Made by a program: the position numbers and the translations under genes. The notes under the pieces were generated by a model. That model did no database searches. It was not told the DNA's origin and worked only from the letters and a program-made list of their open reading frames with translations. A DNA stretch of 64,000 nt from a bacterium (GTDB taxonomy: Bacteria; Bdellovibrionota_B; Oligoflexia; Silvanigrellales; Silvanigrellaceae), in NCBI GenBank assembly GCA_009918675.1, contig RGDM01000002.1, positions 47,052 through 111,051 of the forward strand, read 5' to 3'. Below are positions 1-9,468 of this stretch, piece by piece. Position 1 is the stretch's first letter; every line of letters starts with the position of its first letter.

Positions 1-1952
1 AGGTCACGCATGTTTCCAACAACTCGCAACCTCGGAACTTGCAGATGACCGCGAATCTCCTTTGCCATTTCAACATACTTGCCACCAAATGCTGACAATA
101 TATGTGAAACGCGTCCATCAAACATTCCATCGATTTCGATACGGTGTGAATTAAAATCAATCTTAACGCCATTCGCTTTGAGGTTTGCAGATTGAGCCTC
201 ATCATCTAGCCATGCCTCAACTCCCCGCGCACGGAAGCCAAGCGTATCCAATTCAACTTCTCCAGAGACGCGCGAAAACCTGAGTCCATGAACAGAACCA
301 TCGCTGACCTGAGCAGCAGCTTTAAAAAGAAGAGGCTGTTTTGCCGACGAGGAAATTTCCCCGCGCAGAGCCAAAGCCCCTTGAATCGGTTCGTCAACAA
401 AATAAGAGATGAGCTCTGCTGCCGCGTTTGTCGTCGTGAACTTGAATTCGGTTGAATCTCGCTGATAGTCAATCTTTCCTTTTTGCAAACTGAGCTGCAT
501 CCGAGGCTCTTGTCCATTCTCAGTGCGCGGGTCACAGCGCGCAGAAGTCCCCTCAAAGGTCATTCGCTTGCCGTTCGATTCAAGCCTGAGTTGGACATCA
601 CAGCTCGGTAACTTGCGCTTATTAGGCTCAAACTCGGGTACGACGAATTGTGTCACTCGCACAGGACCCGCCACCACAAGCGTGTAACCGTTTACCGTAC
701 CCGAATTAAGTTCCCCATATACATTGAGTTCGTTGGTGGTCATTTGAAAGTCGACTGCATTGGTTGGAGCCGTCAGGCCAGCCATCAGTTCCGTAAACGG
801 CATGTTCTTGATCCTGGCGGAATTGCTAAATGGTATCCGTCCATGCAGATAGTATTCTCCACGCGACTCGATCACTGCCCCGCGTGGCGTTTGAATTTGC
901 GCATTCCGGTATTGAATAAGCTGACGCGAGAATTGAACATCAGCTGTTCCTGAGTAGATGTCATAGCCAGACAAAGTCAAATTTTTCCAATCAACTTTTC
1001 CACTGATCGACGGTTCAATTGAAAGCAGATCCTCACCCTTGCTGGATGCTTCCGATTTGAGCGGTCGAACCATCAATTTCGCATTGAGCTGGCCACTTCC
1101 ACTCATTCGGCCGAGAGCGAACCAGGGCGTGGCTTGAGTAATTCCTTCGATGTTCAGATTGTATTGAGCAATCGAATAATTTCTCGCTAATTCGATATCT
1201 CCGGATGCACTCCAAGCCCCATATAATCCTTGCACTTCGAGTTTCTCGACACGCAGAAGTCGGTCTGCATTAATCACCAGAGTTAATAGTGCATGATCTA
1301 TTGGAAAAAGAGTTGCACAAGGCTCAGTTGTATTTGCACAAAATGATGACTTATCAAGCTCAATCAGACCTGTGATTTGCTCGTTACTTTTTTCTCCGTC
1401 GAATTTTGCAAATAGACTTTTGACTTTGATATCGAGTCTCGGCCCCGAGCCTACTGACCGTACAAGTTGACCGTCGGCAAATTCGATCTGCCGACCAACC
1501 ATCAACCTGATTGATTTCAGGATTTCTCGGAAGTCTGCACTCTTTTCTGTGGACTCACTTTTTTCCCTACTAAAAAAATCGACTATTGAAAGGTCAACCA
1601 TCCACTTCCCGACTTCAATATATTTTATCGCAGGGTGCCACGAACCTGAGAGAGTTAATGGATCAAAGCCAATCGTCAGTTGGTCGACGCGTGCAAGCGA
1701 GTTATTCGGTCGAGCAACTTTGTGAATATCAAGCTCGCGGAAATTTAATTTTGTTTCGAGAAAGTTTACGTAAATTGGCCCTATGGCAATTTCAAGGCCA
1801 CGGTCCTGAAACACTCTCTGGTTCAATTCTTTGCGAAACCATTCGTGAACAAATGTATTATTTAATATGACATAGGCGATAGTATTTGAGGCAATAACCA
1901 GCGTAACAAAGAGGAAAATCAATCGTCGCAAAAGTCTCCAGATCATAGCCAT
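1..1952 (-). CDS. TamB/AsmA-like envelope protein (C-terminus beyond window)
   Basis: The minus-strand frame starting at the ATG at 1952 stays open to base 1, giving about 650 codons without a stop, so the gene runs off the window edge. The N-terminus has a single hydrophobic segment (about residues 5-27, RRLIFLFVTLVIASNTIAYV), which would anchor it in the inner membrane. The rest is periplasmic and rich in alternating beta-strand-like stretches (for example LDIKVKSLFAKFDG and VDFQMTTNELNVYGEL), the pattern seen in AsmA/TamB/YhdP bridge-like proteins that help move lipids or outer-membrane proteins across the periplasm. Its start lies two bases after the stop of the 1955-2686 gene, so the two are probably one operon. 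Family membership is inferred from architecture; the diagnostic C-terminal TamB domain would lie outside the window. Confidence 0.6.
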   Translation of the reverse strand, partial: MAMIWRLLRRLIFLFVTLVIASNTIAYVILNNTFVHEWFRKELNQRVFQDRGLEIAIGPIYVNFLETKLNFRELDIHKVARPNNSLARVDQLTIGFDPLTLSGSWHPAIKYIEVGKWMVDLSIVDFFSREKSESTEKSADFREILKSIRLMVGRQIEFADGQLVRSVGSGPRLDIKVKSLFAKFDGEKSNEQITGLIELDKSSFCANTTEPCATLFPIDHALLTLVINADRLLRVEKLEVQGLYGAWSASGDIELARNYSIAQYNLNIEGITQATPWFALGRMSGSGQLNAKLMVRPLKSEASSKGEDLLSIEPSISGKVDWKNLTLSGYDIYSGTADVQFSRQLIQYRNAQIQTPRGAVIESRGEYYLHGRIPFSNSARIKNMPFTELMAGLTAPTNAVDFQMTTNELNVYGELNSGTVNGYTLVVAGPVRVTQFVVPEFEPNKRKLPSCDVQLRLESNGKRMTFEGTSARCDPRTENGQEPRMQLSLQKGKIDYQRDSTEFKFTTTNAAAELISYFVDEPIQGALALRGEISSSAKQPLLFKAAAQVSDGSVHGLRFSRVSGEVELDTLGFRARGVEAWLDDEAQSANLKANGVKIDFNSHRIEIDGMFDGRVSHILSAFGGKYVEMAKEIRGHLQVPRLRVVGNMRD

Positions 1953-1954
1953 TT

Positions 1955-2686
1955 TTACGCATCCCCTTTTTTCGAAAGCGAATGCACAAAAAGCCGATCG
2001 TAGAGTTCCTGAGCTCCAGAACCGTCATCTTTTTCTTTAATCATTTTTTGCAACAGACTCTTTGCAAGCGGTAGTTCAGCTTCGCTCAAAAGTGAAAGGC
2101 TATTGAGGAGACTTACAAATGCAACCAAACCAGCGTTTGTCTTGCTAAAGCCATCGCTGTATCGTTCCCACTCAAGTTGAAATCCACAGCGGGTGAGAAA
2201 TTCACTCACCCGACTCTGCTCCGCTTTGATTGTTGGCGAAGGCACCTCTCTTGTCGGCGGAACAACTGTTTTCATCGAATCAACGACCCGCTCAATGGTC
2301 TTATCGCTGCGCATCAGGGCATCGGACTTTGCGAATCCAGCTGGCGGCACTGTCGTTGCTGTGGTTTGAGTCAAAGTAGCCAGCAATTCAACAACACGCT
2401 GCTCGGAAGCCCAGCGGCCACGGCGCTTAAAAATCTCACGCGCAAAAATTAGAGCGATTTCGTTTCTCGGCGCGAGCTGTAAAGCCAATTCGAGTAATTT
2501 AATTGCAAGGAGCGGTTGTGTTGGCAAAATGATCTGCGCGCAGGTCACCAAAGCGGTTCCCTGCTCCATTGGATTTTGAATTGTTCTGCAAATGCTGAGC
2601 AGTCCGGCGACCACATCGACGCGGCCAGGGTTCTGCTCAAGCCCCGCAAGAATCTGTTTCCATTGGCGAGTATTCAAAAAAACCAC
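1955..2686 (-). CDS. hypothetical protein with helical-repeat-like N-terminus
   Basis: A 243-residue protein I do not recognise. No signal peptide or membrane segment is visible, so it is probably cytoplasmic. Residues about 60-95 (LLAIKLLELALQLAPRNEIA) resemble a TPR-type helical hairpin. A Thr/Pro-rich linker around 105-155 follows, then a helical C-terminal part. The assigned start is GTG at 2686; a TTG at 2677 is an alternative because the G-rich stretch GGGGGTGG sits at a better ribosome-binding distance from it. It is followed after two bases by the TamB/AsmA-like gene, implying translational coupling. It is divergent from accD across a 114-base gap. Confidence 0.55.
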   Translation of the reverse strand: MVFLNTRQWKQILAGLEQNPGRVDVVAGLLSICRTIQNPMEQGTALVTCAQIILPTQPLLAIKLLELALQLAPRNEIALIFAREIFKRRGRWASEQRVVELLATLTQTTATTVPPAGFAKSDALMRSDKTIERVVDSMKTVVPPTREVPSPTIKAEQSRVSEFLTRCGFQLEWERYSDGFSKTNAGLVAFVSLLNSLSLLSEAELPLAKSLLQKMIKEKDDGSGAQELYDRLFVHSLSKKGDA

Positions 2687-2800
2687 CCCCGGAGTGATTT
2701 TACCACTAGCCCCCGGAACAGAGCTGCCCAGCGCAAAATTTTGACCTCATGCTGTGGGTTTGTTAAGGGTCGCTGGAATTTCACGTTTAAGGAGAGCGTC

Positions 2801-3667
2801 ATGGGATGGCTGTCGCGAGAACCCACCCGGCTGCAGGATGCATCGGAAAAGAAATCGATTCCAAGTGGCATTTGGGAAAAATGCGCTGCATGCAACGAAA
2901 TTGTTCTCACAACAGACTTCGAAGAAAATCATCGGGTCTGCCCAAGCTGTGGTTTCCATGCTCGTTTGCCCGGAGAAGAACGCGTCGAGCTTTTAATTGA
3001 TCGTGAAACCTTCTACGAATGGGACCACGATCTCTCCAGCAAAGACCCACTCGAGTTTAACGATGGACGCTCTTACCTTGAGCGTTTGAAAACGCTCTGG
3101 AAAAGGACAAAACGCTACGATGCCATCATCACCGGAGCCGGACTGCTGGAAGGGCGCGCCGTTGCACTGGGCGTTCTCGACTTCACCTGGATGGGCGGCA
3201 GCATGGGGACCGTGGTTGGTGAGCGCATTCGTCGCCTGTTCGCTCGTGCTCGCAGTCATCGTATGCCGGTCATTATGGTGAGCTCGAGTGGCGGCGCACG
3301 CATGCACGAAGGTTTGCTCTCGCTGATGCAAATGGCTAAAACATGCGCTGCAGTGGCCCAACATCGTGATGTTGGTTTGCCATTCATTTCGGTCTTGTGC
3401 GATCCAACCACAGGCGGCGTAGCAGCAAGCTATGCGATGCTTGGAGACATAAATCTGGCAGAGCCTAAAGCAACAATCGGCTTCGCTGGTCGCCGCGTCA
3501 TTGAGACAACCATTCGACAAAAATTGCCCGACGACTTTCAAACGGCAGAGTTTCTTCTCAATCACGGAATGGTTGACCGCATTGTAAAGCGCTCGGAGAT
3601 GAAAGATGAGATCAATCGACTTTTATCAATTCTCTGCGCGCAAGAGGATCTCACAAAATCGACATGA
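2801..3667 (+). CDS. accD: Acetyl-CoA carboxylase carboxyltransferase subunit beta
   Basis: 288 residues, normal AccD length. It forms the carboxyltransferase with AccA and transfers the carboxyl group from carboxybiotin to acetyl-CoA, making malonyl-CoA for fatty-acid synthesis in the cytoplasm. The N-terminal four-cysteine zinc ribbon is present (C28, C31, C47, C50), followed by the crotonase-like fold with the typical SSSGGARMHEG loop and the TTGGVAASYAMLGD segment. The ATG at 2801 is chosen because AAGGAGAG lies just upstream; the frame is open further upstream to 2516 but that part is antisense to the neighbouring gene. Its stop overlaps the folC start (ATGA). accA is not in the window. 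A possible but weak promoter (TTGACC at 2741) precedes it. Confidence 0.96.
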   Translation: MGWLSREPTRLQDASEKKSIPSGIWEKCAACNEIVLTTDFEENHRVCPSCGFHARLPGEERVELLIDRETFYEWDHDLSSKDPLEFNDGRSYLERLKTLWKRTKRYDAIITGAGLLEGRAVALGVLDFTWMGGSMGTVVGERIRRLFARARSHRMPVIMVSSSGGARMHEGLLSLMQMAKTCAAVAQHRDVGLPFISVLCDPTTGGVAASYAMLGDINLAEPKATIGFAGRRVIETTIRQKLPDDFQTAEFLLNHGMVDRIVKRSEMKDEINRLLSILCAQEDLTKST

Positions 3668-4950
3668 GCCTGTCTCAACCCGATTTTAATTCATTCGAAG
3701 CGACCATAGCGAGTCTGTTTTCAAGAGTCAGAGGGCATATCGAACCCGGCGCACATCGTCTCCAACAGCTCTTGGACCCTGCAAAGCTCAATCATCTACA
3801 AACCATACCAACTGTGCTTGTCAGCGGCACAAATGGCAAAGGAACCACTTGTGCTTTGCTTGAAAAAGCATTCCGCAACACAGGTTATCGCACCGCCCTC
3901 TACACTTCGCCGCATTTGATTTGCCCAACAGAAAGAATTCGCATTGATGGCAAGCCCATCAGCAGAGATTTATTTCTCGCTGCGGCCCGCCAAGCCTTTG
4001 AATCTGCAAGGGTGAAACTTCCCGATGCAACTTTTTTTGAGCTGATGACGGCACTCGCATTTGAAATCATCTGTACTCATGGGGTCGAAATGCTTGTCTG
4101 CGAGGTTGGGCTCGGCGGGCGTTTAGATTCCACCAATGTCCTGGCTCCGCTTGTTTCTATCTTGACGAGTGTCAGTCTCGATCACACCGAATGGCTTGGC
4201 GAAACTCAAGAGCTTATAGCCTTTGAGAAGAGCTTTATATCAAGAAGAAATAGACCATTTATTGTTGGTCAAATCGAACCAGAAGCGCAACGTGGTGTCA
4301 TGAGGGCAACACAAATTACCGGCGCGCGAGTCTGTTTTCTCAAGAGAGATTTTTCCTCTGAAAACCTCACTGCACATGCGGATATAGCTTTTGAAATATG
4401 CTCAATAGCGCTCACTGAATTCAACAATTTGAAAAAAGGTCCTCTCGTCTCACAAGAGGCTCTAAAGCAGGCGCAAAAGAACTTTCGCTGGCCAGGACGC
4501 ATGGATCACCGGATTGTCGATTCAACCCGCGTCATTCTCGATGCTGCACACAACGCGCATGGTGTCGAGTATTTTCTGCAAAAATGTGAATTGCCAGAAA
4601 ACAGCGCGCAAATGCCCCGACCTTGGATTTTAGTTTACGCAAGTTTGGCCGACAAAGACTGGCAAAAATGCCTCAGCAAGCTTGCTCCCGTAGCAAACGC
4701 AATTCACCTAACGCAAACCCAAAGTTCGCGTGCAGTTCCAGTCAAGGACTTGTTACAATATACTCTCACGGTACCAGAGGCACCTGCCGCTCGCAGTCAT
4801 GCGTGTTCAAGCGAGGCACTGAAGAACGCTTTGCAAGACGCTAAAGAGCGAAGTGGAACAGTCTTGGTCTTGGGATCAATTACACTGGTTGGCGAAGCTA
4901 TGGAATCCTTTTCGCTGCCCGTGTTTACTGAGGATGAGTTGGAATTCTGA
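3664..4950 (+). CDS. folC: Bifunctional dihydrofolate synthase/folylpolyglutamate synthase
   Basis: 428 residues, usual for FolC. It couples glutamate to dihydropteroate and then extends the polyglutamate tail of folates, using ATP. The Mur-ligase-type P-loop VSGTNGKGTTCALLEKAF is at about residues 53-70, followed by LYTSPHLICPTERIRIDG and the CEVGLGGRLDSTNV motif typical of the family. The C-terminal domain contains LDAAHNAHG. The gene starts with an ATG overlapping the accD stop by four bases and ends overlapping the lptD start by one base. The accD-folC adjacency is common in proteobacteria; the further coupling to lptD is less so. Confidence 0.95.
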   Translation: MSLSQPDFNSFEATIASLFSRVRGHIEPGAHRLQQLLDPAKLNHLQTIPTVLVSGTNGKGTTCALLEKAFRNTGYRTALYTSPHLICPTERIRIDGKPISRDLFLAAARQAFESARVKLPDATFFELMTALAFEIICTHGVEMLVCEVGLGGRLDSTNVLAPLVSILTSVSLDHTEWLGETQELIAFEKSFISRRNRPFIVGQIEPEAQRGVMRATQITGARVCFLKRDFSSENLTAHADIAFEICSIALTEFNNLKKGPLVSQEALKQAQKNFRWPGRMDHRIVDSTRVILDAAHNAHGVEYFLQKCELPENSAQMPRPWILVYASLADKDWQKCLSKLAPVANAIHLTQTQSSRAVPVKDLLQYTLTVPEAPAARSHACSSEALKNALQDAKERSGTVLVLGSITLVGEAMESFSLPVFTEDELEF

Positions 4951-7934
4951 TGCCGAACTTGCGCCATACTCATTGCAAAAAGACCAAATTGCGGGTTGGC
5001 GCTTTGCTGGCATTGGCTCCATTCGTTTCAACTGCCGAAGTCAAAGCTCAAAGTTTTTCTGCGAGCCAGTCAACGGTTTACTATGACGCAGACGAAATTA
5101 ATTTAGACAAAGAAACAGGCAATCTAAAAGCGAAAGGTCATGCATTTTTCCTTCTTGGAAATGTCTTCGTGAGTGCGGATCACGTCGAGTACAATCAAAA
5201 GCAAAAAATCATGATTGCCGAGGGTGGGGTGCGTATTGTCCGCAGCCGTGAGCGAATTACGGCTTCTCGCATTTTACTCAATGAACAGTCGAACGAAGCA
5301 CGCATGGACGATGTTGAGATTTACGCCGATCCTAAAGACACCGACGCTCAAATCAATGAAGAAGTCCTCGGCTTCTCGAGAGCTGAGCTCGCCTTTGAGT
5401 TGGCGCGTCAAGAGCGCAGCAAAGAAATTAAGCAAGAATTACAGGAGATCAGAACAAATTACGCAAATCTCCTGAAGACCCAAGGGACGAAATCTAAAGC
5501 TGAAACAGAGCGAATATTTGGGCGCTATGCGCAATTGCTCGAACGTCTAGTTAGAACTCAATATCAGCCCAGCGATGTCCTGCGCGATCTGCCTGAGGAA
5601 GCTCGCAAGCGCATCGAGAATCGCCGCGAGGCTGTCAGAACATTCGCAACCCGTGATCCAGGGTTGGCAAAAAAACTCGCTGGCCTTCAGAAAGTTCCCG
5701 GCTATCTGAGTATGCGGGCGCGGAGAGTTTTTCAAAATTCAAATCAGAATCTTGATGTTGAGTCGGCGTCCATCACAACATGTCGTTGCCAAGCAGATGA
5801 AAATCCGGTTTGGGGACTCAGTGCATCGCGCGCTCTCGTTGAACCAAACGAATATATCACCCTCTACGGAAGTACACTTGAAGTTGGGCATTTTCCTTTT
5901 CTGTATAGCCCTTGGTTCAAGATGCCCATCAAGACGAAGCGACAAAGTGGTTTCTTATTGCCTTCGTTTTACCTCAGTCGCGCTGGCGATGCGGCAACGT
6001 TCCCATATTACGTAACACTCGGTGAATCTGCTGATGCAACTGCCACGTTCACTTACTTCAGCAAACGCGGACCCCGTGGAGAAATGGAGCTCAGAACAGC
6101 ACTTTCTGAAGAAAGTCATGCCAACTTCCACGGCGAAATTCTCGATCAAAAAGCAACTGAAAATATCACGGCTTCAACCAGGTGGGCATGGAATGCGGAT
6201 TCAAACCTGCCTCTTGATCCAAGAACCTCATTCAAATTCGATTTGGAACAAGCGAGCGACCAACGATATTTTTCGGACCTGACCAAAGAACCCGGCACGA
6301 CTCAGGATCTCTTTACACCGCAACTCATCATCAAGCGTTATCTGTGGCAAGAGGTAGGACTTGAACACTTGGGTGAGCATCTCGCAATTTCAGCGCGCCT
6401 ACAAAAGCCACAAGATGTTTTTGAAGAGAATTCCAACCATACGCCGGCACGCCTGCCAAGACTTGATTTAACTCTTTTTCCTCGCAACATTGGCGAGAGT
6501 GGAGTTTCATATGAGGCAAATGGTCTTTTTGAAAACATCGCGGAAAAAGAAAATCCTGACGGCTCAAAAACACGTGGACCTCTTGATGGAACTCGGTCGT
6601 CTGGTCGCCTTCGAGTCAATTATCCTGTTGCTCCTAACAGAATCTTTAACATGCGCATTGGCAACGAGTTTGGCCACATCAACTATGAAACGTTTGCCAA
6701 TCGTGGCAACCTCAATTTTGCTCAATTGGACATCTCGGCCGATCTTCCTTTTGTTGGCGAATTTGCTTTAAGCTCCTCGCCATCTGCCGAGCGAAGCCTC
6801 AAACATGGGATAACTCCCTTCGCGTCTCTACGTTGGGTTCCATTAGTAGAAAAAACTGCACAATATCCCGATATATATTCAACCTATTATGCCGCCGACA
6901 ATATTGCGCGAAGCCAAATTATTGAATTTGGAATTCAGACAGACCTCAATTTTGTCAAAGATGAATTCCAGCCCGTAGAACGTACAGACACACAAATTGG
7001 CGCAGCTGGCCAACAGCTTCAACCTCCTGGGCGTGAAAATATCGTCCTTGCCCTAACAAACTATCAGCCCACCGCGGGCGGACCAGACACGGGTCAGTTT
7101 CTTTATTCTCTCACAAGGCAAGGCTCACGATCTGAGATGATTTTCAAAAAATGGGCAAGGCAGGAACTCAGCGAATATCTTAGCGAGCTAAAGAAACAAG
7201 AGTTGACCGGAGAAACTTTCTTTATCAATTCAAAGCCGAAATCTTGGCGCCGAACCAACGTTATTGCCGCTCATCCTGCGGGTTTTTCACTGCGTAGCAG
7301 CTACAATTTTGAAGCGGTTAGAACTGCCGCCGAACAAAATCGAAATCTGCAGCCAGGCCAAACACCAATCAGTCCAGATCCATGGGGTGACATCGCAGGG
7401 ACACTGACACTCTCAAGCCACCCCTGGGTTCCTCTTTCAGGGTCAATGACTCGAGTCTGGCGACCCGCGTGGAGACTTTTCAAGGATCAATCCGCTTCAT
7501 TGGATTACGCAAGCAGTTTTGGATTTTACGTCAATCTTGTCCGCTCAGTCTCCCTCTCAGAGTCGGTCGATTCAGTTGGAAATAAATCTTATCCAGAAGA
7601 ACAATTATGGGGAATAGACACCAGTTATCTGCCTAAACCTTGGCTAAAATTCCAAATACAATATCGTCGGAATCTGAAACCACAACCAGCAATTTCGCGG
7701 GAATTGGAATACAGCTCTCTGCAGAAAATAACCTTTTTAGGCGTACAAGATTGCGTCGATATTACCCTGCAAAGATTCAAAGATAGGGAAATCGCTGAAA
7801 GGCTCGCGACTTGGACAATAGGACTCAATTTGACCTTTTTAGGACAGCAGCGTCAAATCGAATCATTGGGCAAAGTGGTTGATAGGGCAATCAAGAGCCA
7901 GCTCAACAAAGGCCAGAACCTCAACCTTCAATAA
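4950..7934 (+). CDS. lptD: LPS-assembly protein LptD
   Basis: 994 residues, longer than the roughly 780 of E. coli LptD. It is the outer-membrane beta-barrel that inserts lipopolysaccharide into the outer leaflet. A signal peptide is visible (VGALLALAPFVSTAEVKAQS). Residues about 40-130 form the LptA/OstA-like jellyroll that receives LPS, and from about 285 onward is the LptD barrel domain (VWGLSASRALVEPNEYITLY and FPFLYSPWFKMPIKTKRQSG are characteristic). Between them lies a charged, strongly helical stretch (about 137-255) not typical of LptD. Cysteines C278 and C280 before the barrel and C935 near the end could form the structural disulfide. The gene is coupled to folC by a TGATG overlap and converges on murA with a 14-base overlap. 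Confidence 0.93.
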   Translation: MPNLRHTHCKKTKLRVGALLALAPFVSTAEVKAQSFSASQSTVYYDADEINLDKETGNLKAKGHAFFLLGNVFVSADHVEYNQKQKIMIAEGGVRIVRSRERITASRILLNEQSNEARMDDVEIYADPKDTDAQINEEVLGFSRAELAFELARQERSKEIKQELQEIRTNYANLLKTQGTKSKAETERIFGRYAQLLERLVRTQYQPSDVLRDLPEEARKRIENRREAVRTFATRDPGLAKKLAGLQKVPGYLSMRARRVFQNSNQNLDVESASITTCRCQADENPVWGLSASRALVEPNEYITLYGSTLEVGHFPFLYSPWFKMPIKTKRQSGFLLPSFYLSRAGDAATFPYYVTLGESADATATFTYFSKRGPRGEMELRTALSEESHANFHGEILDQKATENITASTRWAWNADSNLPLDPRTSFKFDLEQASDQRYFSDLTKEPGTTQDLFTPQLIIKRYLWQEVGLEHLGEHLAISARLQKPQDVFEENSNHTPARLPRLDLTLFPRNIGESGVSYEANGLFENIAEKENPDGSKTRGPLDGTRSSGRLRVNYPVAPNRIFNMRIGNEFGHINYETFANRGNLNFAQLDISADLPFVGEFALSSSPSAERSLKHGITPFASLRWVPLVEKTAQYPDIYSTYYAADNIARSQIIEFGIQTDLNFVKDEFQPVERTDTQIGAAGQQLQPPGRENIVLALTNYQPTAGGPDTGQFLYSLTRQGSRSEMIFKKWARQELSEYLSELKKQELTGETFFINSKPKSWRRTNVIAAHPAGFSLRSSYNFEAVRTAAEQNRNLQPGQTPISPDPWGDIAGTLTLSSHPWVPLSGSMTRVWRPAWRLFKDQSASLDYASSFGFYVNLVRSVSLSESVDSVGNKSYPEEQLWGIDTSYLPKPWLKFQIQYRRNLKPQPAISRELEYSSLQKITFLGVQDCVDITLQRFKDREIAERLATWTIGLNLTFLGQQRQIESLGKVVDRAIKSQLNKGQNLNLQ

Positions 7935-9261
7935 GATCAACATCGGCTCCCATCAGACGCAATTTTGGGACCAGATGATCATATTTTCTCTGAAGTTCCT
8001 GAATATTTGAAAGTCGAGTCTCTCCGGATGCAACCAATCCTGCAACCACTAAACACATCCCTGCGCGGATGTCAGTGGGCAATCGGAATTGTCCACCCCT
8101 GAGCGGCGTTGGTCCCTGTATGATTGCAGAGTGAACAAAATTTCGGTTCTTAAATCTGCAGGGAGCTTCTCCAAGACAGCATGAAAAAAGTGAAATGTTT
8201 GCGCCCATTTGATTTAGGAAATTTGTGTAACCCAGACGGTCTTCAAAAATAGTTTCATGGAGAACGCTGGTGCCTTCAGCCTGAGTGAAAAGAACCATAA
8301 AAGGCTGTTGCCAGTCGGTCATGAAACCTGGATGTACTTCGACCTCAATGTGCGATGCTTTCAGCCGGCTCGTTTTTGGAGCTGAAACCATAACTCCTTC
8401 AGAGTTCACTTTGAATTCTGCACCCATGCGCTGAATATAGTTTAAGAAGCTATAAACAGGGTCATGCGGCATTTTTTCAATAAGAACATCACCACCCGTC
8501 GCAAGTGCGGCAACCGCAAACGAAACCGCTTGATTGCGATCCGGCATCACGCGAAGCTCGCAACCGCGCAGCTGAGAAACACCTTGAATGATGAAGGTTC
8601 GATTCGCATTGACAACAATATCTGCGCCCATTTTCTGAAGCATTTTTACCAGCTCAAGAATTTCTGGTTCAATTGCTGCATTTTCAATGATTGTTCGACC
8701 CCGCGCCCGCACTGCGGTGATGATCAAATTTTCAGTCGTCATCACACTCGGAAACGGCATCACGATATGCGCACCATGAAGACCTTCATCGCCGACACTC
8801 ATGTGATAGTAGCCGTTGTCAAAGATCACGTTGACGCCCATATCTTGCAAACCTTTGATATGGAAATCCACAGGCCGTTTGCCGATTTTGTCGCCACCCA
8901 ACATGGCAGCCAAAGTAACTTTTTTAAATCGATGCAAAAGTGGACCAGCAGCTAGAATTGCGATTCGATTTTTTTCACAAAGCTCACGCGAGAGATTGTT
9001 TTTATCAATGGTTCGAGCAGTCAATCGAACCGTGCGCTCGTCGAGGTATTCAACCTGCCCACCCAGTGCAGAGAATAAGTCTTCAACCATGCGGCGTTCA
9101 TTGACTTCGGGTGCGCCTTTAATCAGCACAGGCTCATCTGTAAGAAGGGCTGCCATGATACATTTGGTGACTTGATTCGAACTTCCCGCAATGGCAACAC
9201 GTCCACCAGAAAGTTTGGTACCGCCCTTAATGCGAATCATCGGTTCTTTTTGCACGCTCAT
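7921..9261 (-). CDS. murA: UDP-N-acetylglucosamine 1-carboxyvinyltransferase-family protein (MurA-like), atypical active site
   Basis: 446 residues with the EPSP-synthase-like fold of MurA, which adds enolpyruvate to UDP-GlcNAc in the first committed step of peptidoglycan synthesis. Conserved landmarks are the RPVDFHIKGLQDMG motif, GFMTDWQQPF (the Asp general base), ETIFEDRLGYTNFLNQMGA and DIRAGMCLVVAGLVASGETR. Two key positions differ from E. coli MurA: the PEP-loop Cys115 is Asp124 here (GGDKIGKRPVD), and the Lys22-Asn23 pair is Ser28-Asn29 (AGSSNQV). The Cys-to-Asp change occurs in active, fosfomycin-resistant MurAs of Chlamydia and Mycobacterium; loss of Lys22 is unusual. It may be the cell's MurA or a paralogue. 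A GTG two codons downstream (9255) has a better ribosome-binding distance from GGGGAG than the ATG at 9261. Confidence 0.85.
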   Translation of the reverse strand: MSVQKEPMIRIKGGTKLSGGRVAIAGSSNQVTKCIMAALLTDEPVLIKGAPEVNERRMVEDLFSALGGQVEYLDERTVRLTARTIDKNNLSRELCEKNRIAILAAGPLLHRFKKVTLAAMLGGDKIGKRPVDFHIKGLQDMGVNVIFDNGYYHMSVGDEGLHGAHIVMPFPSVMTTENLIITAVRARGRTIIENAAIEPEILELVKMLQKMGADIVVNANRTFIIQGVSQLRGCELRVMPDRNQAVSFAVAALATGGDVLIEKMPHDPVYSFLNYIQRMGAEFKVNSEGVMVSAPKTSRLKASHIEVEVHPGFMTDWQQPFMVLFTQAEGTSVLHETIFEDRLGYTNFLNQMGANISLFSCCLGEAPCRFKNRNFVHSAIIQGPTPLRGGQFRLPTDIRAGMCLVVAGLVASGETRLSNIQELQRKYDHLVPKLRLMGADVDLIEG

Positions 9262-9336
9262 TCTCCCCGCAAAAGCAAGGAAAGCATAGTGCTAACATTG
9301 AAGAAATCACAAGTTTTTAATGGGTGGGAAGAAAAA

Positions 9337-9413
9337 TGGTGGGTGCTTAGGGACTCGAACCCCAGACCCTCGCCTTGTAAGGGCGACGCTCTAACCAACT
9401 GAGCTAAGCACCC
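9337..9413 (-). tRNA. tRNA-Val (anticodon UAC)
   Basis: On the minus strand the sequence folds into a full cloverleaf: acceptor stem GGGTGCT/AGCACCC, D-stem GCTC/GAGC, anticodon stem TCGCC/GGCGA with loop CTTACAA (anticodon TAC), T-arm TGGGG-TTCGAGT-CCCTA, discriminator A and an encoded CCA. It reads GUA and other valine codons. A run of T follows the CCA on the minus strand, and murA starts about 75 bases further on. Upstream (9430-9442) is a perfect palindrome GTTAGC-C-GCTAAC, and TTGACT (complement of 9452-9457) is a possible -35 box with a poor -10. Confidence 0.97.
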
Positions 9414-9468
9414 TGGAGCTGGGGTGTGAGTTAGCCGCTAACCCCATATCGAGTCAAGGCCAATTTGA

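Noticed and set aside
2741..2769. promoter for accD (TTGACC, 17 bases, TAAGGG)
   Set aside because: The -10 box matches the consensus at only two positions, so I do not list it as a feature.
2516..2800. upstream extension of the accD frame
   Set aside because: Antisense to the 1955-2686 gene; AccD starts at the ATG behind AAGGAGAG with normal length.
8464..9175. open frames antisense to murA
   Set aside because: His/Arg-rich shadow composition; no ribosome-binding site.
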